From: Pochonia chlamydosporia 170
Taxonomy: Eukaryota; Ascomycota; Sordariomycetes; Hypocreales; Clavicipitaceae
Reading direction: 5' to 3'
DNA: 64,000 bases
Assembly: GCF_001653235.2 (NCBI RefSeq)
Contig: NW_019154048.1
Span: 302,814 to 366,813 of the forward strand
The translations under genes were made by a program, and so were the position numbers. The notes under the pieces were generated by a model. The model ran no database searches, had not been told where the DNA came from, and saw only the letters and a program-made list of their open reading frames with translations. Positions within the stretch are counted from its first letter, which is position 1. Every line of letters begins with the position of its first letter. This document shows, one piece after another, positions 53,481 through 61,594 of the stretch.

Positions 53481-55065
53481 AACGCGTGTCGCCCGATGTC
53501 GAGATGGATAGAGAGCATGTTCGAAAGCTGTAAAGGTTCTTTTGACAGCCTGACTGAGTGACAAAAACAAGGGCAGGGATTCAGACATGGAAAACAAATA
53601 GCCAGGCAGAAGACAGAAATTGAGGAAATAACGGTGGCGTCTGCCATGACGTGCTACTCCATGAATAACGTGCAGAATACCTAGCTACAGCATGTCCCGG
53701 GTTAGAATGGAATGCCCATGTGTGATTGATCTAACAGGAACCAACAGTCTGGCCTCGATGGTCGCATCAACCTCTCAACAATGTGTTTCAACTTGGAACT
53801 GATATTAGCGGCAGCGAACATGCGCAATCAACATCTAATGACAGAATGGGCGGCACAATTTAACAATTGGCCCTTTGGTATGAGGCCATTGCCTTTTTGA
53901 CACGATATGACACGAATTACTACTAGACCCTATAGACTTTATGACTCCCTCAACTTGTCCTTGTCTTACCCTCGAATCAGGTATCGACTGGGATTTCACT
54001 GTTAGTTGCCTGTCAATATGAAAACGACTTTTTTTTTGTTTTTAGCAGGATGGCTTCAACAGGCCCAGCACAGGTTGTGCTTTGCGTGACTTGTAGTACG
54101 CTCACCGGCAATGGAGCGATTAAATCGTGTCAATTGAGCCGCTCTGGGCCACATACAAGCGAAACGGTAATATCTATTTGAAGATACAGACTAAATAAGA
54201 CGGAAATATGCGTAGGTTACTCGGGTTGCCCCACCGAACTTGGGTTTCAAGCATGAGCACCATTTATCTCATTTGCTTGAATCCTCCCCATGAGTTGTGG
54301 GCTTAGAACCTCATCATATACCCATGTATCCTCTTTGGACGGACGACCATGCCAATGCAAAAGGTGCTGGCGCTTCCCAGTTCTCAACCGGGCTCCTAGA
54401 ACATCCACGCCCGCCCATGTCGACTGGCTGGGAGCGGGCTAAAATCTGACGCGATCGAGTGGATAGAGTCAGATAGGTGGTACACTGAGACTTCTAAGAG
54501 TGCTTCAACTCAATACTTACTGGTCAGCCATTGGCAAACCCGTCCACTTCTTCTATGCCAAAACTTTGCATTCCGGAAATTGCGCTCTCCACTCGTAATT
54601 TTTGGCTTCGATGAACCGCCAAAATCTGACACGAGCGCCGTTCTAGCGGAGCCAAGTGATGTTGAATATCTAGCACAATATGTCTCTTCAAAGTACATAC
54701 GCTAGCCAATGGACAGGAACTTTGTCCTATTCGAACCATGCCAAGTCCAAGTCCCTCATCACGAAGTGAGAGATTCGCCGGCTTAGGCTCTTAAATGGGT
54801 CGGAATAATCAGGTTAGGATAGGTCCAGGATTGCGATTTCTGACATCTCATGCGTCGCGTTAGGCGAAGTTAATGGGTCGGGCTCATCACCTCTAAATAT
54901 ATAAAGGTCCTAGGAATCCTCTTTAAAGTTTTCTACAATCTGCACTTAAAAGTACTTTAAACGTCTACAAGCGGCCTCCATCTATAAACTCCCTTCAACG
55001 CTACCAATTGTAAGCAAGGTCCGAGCTTAAACTGAGGTATATTTATTGACTTTGTCCAAAGCAAG
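53481..55065. other. Gene-poor stretch, 1.6 kb
   Basis: No supported gene. T-runs are near 54,030. The last 170 bp are the promoter of the next secreted-protein gene. The sequence GGACTTGG(C)ATGG and scattered short frames do not add up to a gene. Confidence 0.4.
54898..54905 (+). promoter_or_regulatory. TATA box of the secreted prepro-protein gene
   Basis: TATATAAA about 160 bp upstream of ATG 55,066, followed by a typical CT-rich leader. Confidence 0.45.
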
Positions 55066-55590
55066 ATGCAGATTAAGATCTCTCAAGTCTTGACCCTGGC
55101 ATCGTTGGTGTTGTCGTCTGTGCCACTGGGATCTGCGACGGCTCTTGCGAATGTACCTGGCACTCTAGACAAAAAGATTCCCGACAATCTTCACTTCATC
55201 ATGAACGTCACCTCGCATGAGACAACTGATGAGCATGGCCTCGTCAAAAGGGCCTGTAGCAGAAGTTGTGAACAATGGGAGGACGCTCGTCGCGTCGGTG
55301 CCTCCTGCTATGACGCAGGTCACGGCAACGTGGACAGAGGTGCCAACCTGTTTGAAAGTGATAATTTTATAGCCGCTAATCAAGGCGTCGACCGACAAAT
55401 CCACAGTAACCCAAATGGAGCTCCAATAAACGTCTACTTCAGGAAAAACAGAGTGATCGTCAAGGAGAAATTGATCTTCGTGCTTGACAACCGGAATAGC
55501 AACGCCGCGAGTGGATGCTCTATCTTCTCGGTGCTCGAGAACAACCGATTCGAGGCGAACAACGTTCGTCTCTCATTTATAATTAACTGA
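55066..55590 (+). CDS. Secreted prepro-protein with Kex2 site, unknown family
   Basis: 174 aa, single exon. A signal peptide (about residues 1-24, ISQVLTLASLVLSSVPLGSA) is followed by a pro-region (25-62) with one NVT sequon. It ends in Lys-Arg (HGLVKR, 61-62), a Kex2 cleavage site. The mature part of about 112 residues starts ACSRSCEQWEDARRVGASCY and has four cysteines (last in SGCSIF), enough for two disulfides. It ends in a beta-rich segment. No family is recognised. Size, cysteines and processing are those of a secreted effector. It lies in an island with other secreted genes and gene debris. Confidence 0.75.
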   Translation: MQIKISQVLTLASLVLSSVPLGSATALANVPGTLDKKIPDNLHFIMNVTSHETTDEHGLVKRACSRSCEQWEDARRVGASCYDAGHGNVDRGANLFESDNFIAANQGVDRQIHSNPNGAPINVYFRKNRVIVKEKLIFVLDNRNSNAASGCSIFSVLENNRFEANNVRLSFIIN

Positions 55591-55984
55591 TACAACTTCT
55601 GATCTCACTATTGGTTGCCATGGGCCGGATTGGTAGGGATCAACCTTTGATTGCTCGATATGTTTCATTTTCACCGCCCCTCTGCCTCCCCTTTCTATAC
55701 TATCTTGCTTTGGTGCCTTTCAGTTTGAAGAGATGGAGGCATCCTTCGGCCAGACTGCAAGCCTTATTGAGTCTTCCCCATAATCTGCTTCAGTGACGTT
55801 GCGACAGTGGGCTCTGGGAATAGTTAGCGCGTGGGTCTGAGATAGCAGGTAGAAATTACCTTCGCAACATCGCTCATGGATGTTACGGAGGTTATTGTTC
55901 CATAAACTTCTATTGCATTAGACTTCTCTCGGTATTTGGTGTTGTTTACTACTATGCTTAGTTTTCACTATCTATCTACTACCT
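55591..55984. other. Intergenic, 390 bp
   Basis: 3' region of the secreted gene. Nothing recognised before the AAA-ATPase relic. Confidence 0.35.
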
Positions 55985-56571
55985 GGCCTTTCCAACTTTT
56001 GATCATCGACGCTGGGGATACTGACTGCGCGAATATCAAGACCAAATTCGGCAGCCACGGCCGAGGCAAGGCTCGACTTCCCAGTGCCGGGCGGGCCCTT
56101 CCTGAGAGATGTCTCGTTTTGCTGGAGGATATAGATGCCGTAAGAACAGATCGGTCGCATGACACTGGGGTTCCTGAGAAAAACAAGAAGTCGCTTTCTT
56201 TATCGGGTCTCTTGAACACCCTTGATGGTGTGGCATCGCAGGAGGGCCGTTTCCTCATAATGACCACAAATCACATTGAGAAGCCGGACAAAACACTTAT
56301 CCGGCCCGGCCGTATTTACAAGAAGATTGAGATAACTTTGGCTGACTCTAGTGTGATAGCCCAGTTATTTTGTTTTATATTTGGCCCTAACACGGAGGAT
56401 AGTGCATCAACAAAGGAGGAAGTTTTGGCAACAAATCAGCTGACTGACTGGACAAAAGGACCTTACTTTGTCGGTATGGAAGCCTTCGGATTCCCAGACG
56501 ATCACGAGATATCAGTACAAGATGTCGCCCTGGCGCGTAGAATATGGTATCAGCAGGTGTGTACTAGCTGA
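55985..56571 (+). pseudogene. Bcs1-type AAA-ATPase fragment with an internal inversion
   Basis: Plus-strand frame: LPERCLVLLEDIDAV (Walker B), LSLSGLLNTLDGVASQEGRF, LIMTTNHIEKPDKTLIRPGR and KKIEITLADSSVIAQLFCFI. These are the second half of a Bcs1-like AAA domain. Its Walker A half, GPPGTGKSSLASAVAAEF and on through IPSVDDQKLER, is present immediately to the left (about 56,097-55,987) but on the minus strand. In intact Bcs1-like proteins the two parts are contiguous and co-directional, so a segment of about 110 bp has inverted in place. No N-terminal BCS1_N region is seen, and the C-terminus diverges after the small lid region. The gene cannot encode a working ATPase. Confidence 0.82.
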
Positions 56572-56781
56572 TTAGATGGCAATTTGTGATGCTGTTGTAA
56601 ATGGGTCCATTAGACTGGTGCCTAGAGCACAGGAACACTTGACACCATGCAATACCATTCTTTTCCCACCGTCCGTTGGTTCAATATTGGCCTTAAGAGT
56701 CGGTTCGTGGCAGTAGCCATTGAGCTTGACCCTTTAGAATGAAGGCTTCATACTAACTTGGTTCTCCTCAGCGTGCCCGCG

Positions 56782-57111
56782 TTATTCGCCACCGCCTAGT
56801 TGTTCTTGCTGAACCTCTAACGTGTCGCCGTCCTGCATCTCCAACTGTGCATATAACCTTAATGTACCAGGTGCCCATCATCGAAGTAAGGGTAAACAAA
56901 TATTACCACTTCGGGAGTATGCGTTGGCTGGACTCGAGTGCCCTCGAAGAACAAGCGAACCGCTTTGATGTTCTTGCCTTGCTGGTCGCAAAAACGCATT
57001 CATCAGTTTCCCCAGCCCCGCGTTGCGACATATCTTGAAGACCATCTCATTGTAGCCAGAAAGATTGAGTCTAGCCATCGGCTTATTATTCTTGGCAGCG
57101 GTAGTGCTCAT
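56782..57111 (-). pseudogene. SUMO-like (Smt3) gene copy with a one-base frameshift
   Basis: Two exons: 57,111-56,907 and 56,844-56,782 (intron GTAATA...GCACAG, 62 bp). Exon 1 reads NLSGYNEMVFKICRNAGLGK (on to LMNAF). After a run of five T at about 56,989-56,993 it continues in the next frame as CDQQGKNIKAVRLFFEGTRV followed by QPTHTPEV. Exon 2 gives LEMQDGDTLEVQQEQLGGGE and a stop. This is the whole SUMO beta-grasp fold including the terminal Gly-Gly needed for conjugation. One extra T in the homopolymer separates the two halves. It is either a recently broken paralogue or a sequencing error. The essential SUMO gene is probably elsewhere, since this copy is divergent and sits among debris. 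Confidence 0.8.
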
Positions 57112-57286
57112 ACAAACCTCTCATCTAACTAGTTAGAAGAGAGAGGGGAAAAAAAAGAAATAAGTGGGGGAACGCCCAAAAATTATGAAGCCAGCGCGCA
57201 TGCAACATGTGACCAGCATACTATACAGCATTGGAAACGGGCGGATAATCACGCGGTGCGGGTATGAGGTCCATGAGACAATTTCT

Positions 57287-57660
57287 TTATCGAACGGCTG
57301 TACAACTCAGGGTTGGCAAGGAGAGAATCTTCTCCCTATTAAGAAACATCATGTCAACATTTATTTTATGATCTTGGGTGACGAAAAATGGTTTCTTTCT
57401 TGTATTGCTCCGGGAAAACTGCTTGTGCCACATCCCCCTAAAAGCTAACGCATTTACCAGGGCTAGATAAGAACCACGCAGTTCTGCGGCAGAGAGCATG
57501 TCTCGTATCAACAACCCCGGCGTATGATCAGATATCCAAGTGTTTATGGAGTTCACAGCAGCGGGAAGACTCTGATATTGTGCAATTTCTGCGTCAAATC
57601 CCTTCAGGAAGCGTTCGTAGGTTGGATTCAGTGTAACACTTGTATCGGTATGAAATTGGT
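57287..57660 (-). pseudogene. Serpin fragment
   Basis: The frame on the minus strand matches the middle of the serpin fold: SVTLNPTYERFLKGFDAEI, VNSINTWISDHTPGLLIRDM, then ELRGSYLALVNALAFRGMWH and KPFFVTQDHKINVDMMF. These correspond to the conserved NSWV..T.G.I..., LVNA(I/L).F.G.W and V.MM elements. The N-terminal third, breach region and reactive-centre loop are absent. The frame stops (TAA) at 57,287-57,289 and no C-terminal serpin sequence is seen before the SUMO copy. A splice-acceptor-like TTGCAG sits at about 57,660, where homology starts. Serpins are rare in fungi, so the source is of interest. Confidence 0.75.
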
Positions 57661-57755
57661 CACTGCAATGATAACAACATACTGTACCTAATTGGCGATC
57701 CAATCGGCAGGACCGAAACCACCCATTGGATAATAAGAAAAGTAGAACGCTCAGG

Positions 57756-58587
57756 CTACTTTCCCAAAGTAATTTGAAGATGACCGCCGTTACTCCAGCC
57801 CTGGCATCCACCTGACGGGTCAGTACCATATGTTCCGTACGTGGCACCAGGCTGGCTACCCGGCTGACAGTTCAGCAACTCGTAACTGCCAGACTTGCTA
57901 CACGTATTTCCAGATTTGCAGACAAATACGCATGTGTCCATGTCGGAGACGCATCCTTCGGGAGTTTGAACGCCCATTCTGGTACCCGACATATTCACCT
58001 CCCTCGAGATATTAACCGTTGCATTCTCTCCAGTTGTGAATTCCCCCCAGGTGTTGTCAATCTGGCCATACTGACTAAGAGGAGTTTGTCTGTTTACCAG
58101 TGCCGACCACGCACCAGAAATGCCATTTGCAAGACTTACGGTTACAGTATCGTCTTGGTTTGGGAGAGAATAGGAGATTTCTGGATAGCGCACGTTCATG
58201 AAGCTGGACTGGTAGTCGATTGGTGCGAAAACCCAAAGAATGACAATTACCGGGGATTCGGCATGGTTAGTAAACGTAAAAGTGTTAGGACCATCGTCAC
58301 TAAGTCGGATATGACCATTGTGACTATTAATGGAATGAATATTGCCTCCTTGGCCGGCCATGCCAATGCTAGACATGTATTGACAGTCAACTTCGCTCAG
58401 ACCAAAGGCGAGGTTGCCGCAGTCAATTTTTCGCTTTCCGATTGTATTTTCGCTTAAACTTTATGCTTCATCAGTATTTGATGACACAGCCAACAAGCCA
58501 CCGCACGGAGATGTACATAGAATAATTTGTAGCGCTGACAATAGGAAGCAATAACGCACTCGTGATACTAAGTGCGACTGTTACCAT
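57756..58587 (-). CDS. Secreted cysteine-containing effector-like protein
   Basis: Two exons, 58,587-58,502 and 58,452-57,756, with a 49-bp intron (GTGGCT...TTTAAG, branch CTGAT), giving 260 aa. The signal peptide is MVTVALSITSALLLPIVSA. A Lys-Arg at about residues 36-37 (IGKRKIDCG) may be a processing site. The mature part is beta-rich with six or more cysteines toward the C-terminus (GCVSDMDTCVFVCKSGNTCS, LLNCQPG, GGCQGWSNGG) and ends GHLQITLGK. It resembles proteins annotated as Effector-5-type in entomopathogenic and plant-associated fungi (memory-based). The short first exon was placed by frame; the donor is unusual, so the N-terminus is less certain. An ATG at 58,647 is an alternative. 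Confidence 0.7.
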
Positions 58588-58647
58588 TGGCCGCAAAGCA
58601 GGTCTTACAAGCGCACCGCGATGTGAAGATACAATCATTATATTCAT

Positions 58648-59855
58648 GTGAGAGTTATGGACCGTTAATAGGTGTTAAAAGAAACAACCCGTCGTGTAGA
58701 CTTTAACGGACGGCTAACGGGGGCAAACAAGCTTACGGAGAACGACGTACTATATATTCCCCGCACAAATGTGATAGTAGCCGTATATGGCCTTCAGGCG
58801 CATTAATACCACCAGTCGTTTTTTGACTTTTCCGTTGACCGTGAACTTGTTTCGTACAGTTTTGACTGCTCTGCTGTACTTCGTAAGTAGAGGCCAAACT
58901 CACATTTGGCACTTTCTCGACTTTGCCGCTTTATTATCTCGCGCAAAAGCTGCTTTCTCTACAGAAACTTGTGCTGTTCATGTTGTCTGCGCCAACACCC
59001 TCGTTTGAACTAGCAAGAGAAGATATTCCACGACAAAGCTTTGTAATTCTATGTATCACCCAAATCCAGCTTTGGCAGATATGAGAAGGCTTTGAATGCA
59101 CGCTATATTGACAAACGAGAGGAGTGTTTGGAGATAAGAAGCATTAACAGAAGAGGAAGCAGTATGTTTGTGTACTACCTGAGTGGACAGGTTCAGCATC
59201 AGCCGCCAATCTGCTCCTCAGATATGAGCAAAACACTTGTGGCCACTGAGCCTAAATTCGCTGAACAAACAAACCTTGAGACACACATCACAAGGCTTTT
59301 TGTAGATTCGGCTCCGCAAAAGGTTTATGCCATGAAGCAGATAATTGCTCTTCTTGCGTAGGCTCTCGAGCGGGATACATCAATACATTAATGTACAGGG
59401 CCGTCTAGGTTCAGCGCCTACTAATTTACTTCCAAAGTGATAGTGAGTGTGGTGCACCCGGACTGAAAAAAAGGGTAGTAATGGTTTTAGCGGACGCTGA
59501 AACGGGAATCCACTGTACAGTACGTTATGACACGAATATATGTGTATACCGGGATGCTTACCCATTTTCGCTGGCCGCACAGCGAAATCCACTTCTGGCT
59601 CCTGCGGCAAACGGCAGGGTGTTTGATTCAAGCCATGGACAGGGCTGCAATCATTTACAGTACAATCCTAAATGCTCAGCACTTTAGTGACAGTGAATCA
59701 GCTAAGCAACTGTATACTTCAGGGGATAGATTTGGATGCCCAACAAAACAAAACAAAAAGGGCAGAGGGGAGAAGAGTAAAAAACTGTATATAAGTAGCA
59801 GACGAAGTGGAATCGTTCTTTTAAAGTATAGGAACACTTAAACATCTTATTCGAA
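58648..59855. other. Intergenic, 1.2 kb
   Basis: An 89-codon + frame at 59,092-59,361 has no recognisable feature. The last 70 bp are the promoter of the peptide-precursor gene. Nothing else is seen. Confidence 0.4.
59788..59795 (+). promoter_or_regulatory. TATA box of the Kex2-repeat peptide gene
   Basis: TATATAAG 61 bp upstream of the ATG at 59,856, with an A/C-rich leader. It supports the small frame being a real gene. Confidence 0.5.
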
Positions 59856-60014
59856 ATGCGTCTCACTTTATTGCTTTCCATTGCTGCTATTGCAGTGGCT
59901 CTGCCACAGTCGCCTAAAATCATGACCCCTTCTGTTGCTAAGCGATTGCCTTACACAGACACCGATAAGGAGGTGGCAAAACGTTATACAGACACCGACA
60001 AGGAGGTTGCTTGA
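59856..60014 (+). CDS. Kex2-processed repeat peptide precursor (52 aa)
   Basis: Tiny secreted precursor, too short for ordinary ORF cut-offs. A signal peptide (MRLTLLLSIAAIAVA) is followed by a short spacer ending VAKR (Lys29-Arg30). The first unit, LPYTDTDKEVA, ends with Lys42-Arg43, and the second is YTDTDKEVA followed directly by the stop. Kex2 cleavage after each KR, and perhaps dipeptidyl trimming of LP, would release two identical Tyr-containing nonapeptides. Multi-copy, KR-bounded, Tyr-containing cores after a signal peptide are the layout of dikaritin-type RiPP precursors (ustiloxin, asperipin, phomopsin) and other Kex2-processed repeat proteins. The repeat is also near-identical in DNA. 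The peptide sequence matches no known product I recall. Confidence 0.72.
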   Translation: MRLTLLLSIAAIAVALPQSPKIMTPSVAKRLPYTDTDKEVAKRYTDTDKEVA

Positions 60015-60486
60015 TAGGAATGGCAGCTGCATACATCCGAATTTGGTGGTGCTAGTTTTTGTCCCTTAGTCCAAGTTGCTTTTGGAGCCATACTTAGTTT
60101 TGACTATTTGAAAGATTGAGAAACCACTGCGCATAATGTTTTATGTAGTACTCTGTTCTGTGAATATATAATACTTGCGGTATGATACTAGATCCTTCGT
60201 TATGAATGTGGCTTTTCTGATCCGCTTATCGAGTTCTTCGTCCACTATAATTCGGTGATGCGCGGTGAAGGTTTTGATAAGCAGACACCGACAACTCGAC
60301 TTCTACCATTGCTTAGCGACGGAGGTGTCGAGGAAAGCCATAAAACTAAAAAGTGAGGCTCGTATACAACACTTCAGTACATTGTTTCTGCTTATTTGGA
60401 TCGTCCTTTCTGCTCCAAAACTGGCGTAAATAGTACGAGAATATAATCTCATTGCTACGCACTTAGCTACCGGTGCCCAAATTTTC
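60015..60486. other. Intergenic, 470 bp
   Basis: 3' region of the peptide gene and promoter of the Bys1-type gene. No feature recognised. Confidence 0.4.
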
Positions 60487-61071
60487 ATGTCTCTACCCAT
60501 CCACGGTGTTCTGCTGCACATGATGTATAGAAGCGTATTTCTTGCCCTTTTCCCTCTCGTTCAGGGCCTTTCTCAAGTAAGCGTGGTGAATCGATGCAAA
60601 TTTTCCGTGTTTCTCGCGTCTGTTCAACGAGATGTGTCCCCTATTATGCAATTAGGTCCAGGCAAGACTTACCAAGAAACATATCGACCTGTTGTAAATG
60701 GCACAGGAGTGTCAATAAAGATTGCTAGCAACTCCAGAATTGGTGAAGAGACTGATGGAGGCAGAAGCTCTGCTATATTTAATGTCAGTCCGATTACTCA
60801 ACTCGAATACTCTTACGTCCCTGAAGGTGTTCCGGACCTATTTTACGACATTTCCGCTATAAATGACGTCCATAGAAGGCAATTTTGCCAGTATGGGTAT
60901 GAGCTTCACACTACCTCCAGTAGCTGTGACTCAGTGGTTTGTCCTCCACGATGTGATGCGTTTTGTCCATCAGTTTACAACCTTCCTGATGATAATTGGG
61001 CCACTAGAGGGTGTAAAAGTAATTTTGGACTCGAGTTAGTGCTGTGTAGTTCAAATTCGGGCGTGGCTTAA
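60487..61071 (+). CDS. Bys1-domain secreted protein
   Basis: 194 aa. A hydrophobic N-terminus (MMYRSVFLALFPLVQGLSQ) indicates secretion. The thaumatin-like BYS1 fold is visible in VSVVNRCKFSVFLASVQRDV, ITQLEYSYVPEGVPDLFYDI and SAINDV. A C-terminal cysteine-rich tail follows (SCDSVVCPPRCDAFCPSVYN, RGCKSNFGLELVLCSS). Bys1 is the Blastomyces yeast-phase-specific family, and members in insect- and plant-associated fungi are secreted and host-induced. The longest frame starts at 60,487; ATG at 60,520 gives a cleaner signal peptide and may be the real start. Confidence 0.78.
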   Translation: MSLPIHGVLLHMMYRSVFLALFPLVQGLSQVSVVNRCKFSVFLASVQRDVSPIMQLGPGKTYQETYRPVVNGTGVSIKIASNSRIGEETDGGRSSAIFNVSPITQLEYSYVPEGVPDLFYDISAINDVHRRQFCQYGYELHTTSSSCDSVVCPPRCDAFCPSVYNLPDDNWATRGCKSNFGLELVLCSSNSGVA

Positions 61072-61480
61072 CCACACATGTAGCCTGAAGCGCACGTCAA
61101 ATAACTGCTACGGGAGACAGCTAGAAATATTAAAATTTAGTCGAGAACCCGCCTTTTAAGAGCCCATTTCACTCGTATAAATAGCATATATAATTTAGAA
61201 GATGGCTGTTGGAAGCGCAAGGCTTCTATTCGGGTGATAATTATCACGCGGTTTGGGGTACTCGTAACTGGTTGATTGATGCTTGTTGAATTCATCTAGC
61301 TATAGATAACGTACGCCTGTGTTGGTGTTGAAGCCTGCTCACGTGAGGTCTGTTTCAGCCACTGTTTGAAGCCATTCGCAGGCTACTGGCTCCGCCGCCA
61401 AAGACGGCGGTGGAAGCAACACTGGCAGCTTCTCTCTTTGAGGCCTCAATTCATTCGAAAACAAAATAAAACAAGACACC
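61072..61480. other. Intergenic, 410 bp
   Basis: Between the Bys1 gene and the copia element. A perfect short inverted repeat, CCGCCGCCAAAGACGGCGG, is at about 61,393-61,411. No gene. Confidence 0.45.
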
Positions 61481-61574
61481 TGTTGAAGGCGTACACACTA
61501 GAGGCAAATTCCTCTGTTCTGAAGCCAAGTTTTCTTGTATTCTTACCTTGTACCGTGGTGGCTATATCCTAACA
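61481..61574 (-). repeat. Candidate 3' LTR of the copia element
   Basis: On the minus strand, about 20 bp after the polyprotein stop, the sequence starts TGTTAGGATATAG and could end at CTTCAACA (94 bp). This gives the TGTT...AACA inverted ends of an LTR. A purine-rich run (GATGAAAAGTGAGGG) just before it may serve as the polypurine tract. The 5' LTR is outside the window, so this rests on signature alone. Confidence 0.35.
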
Positions 61575-61594
61575 ATTTGGCCACGGTAATTCCC

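Noticed and set aside
57756..57847. N-terminal 60 residues of the frame containing the serpin fragment
   Set aside because: They overlap the end of the effector-like gene in another frame and show no serpin similarity; homology begins only near 57,660.
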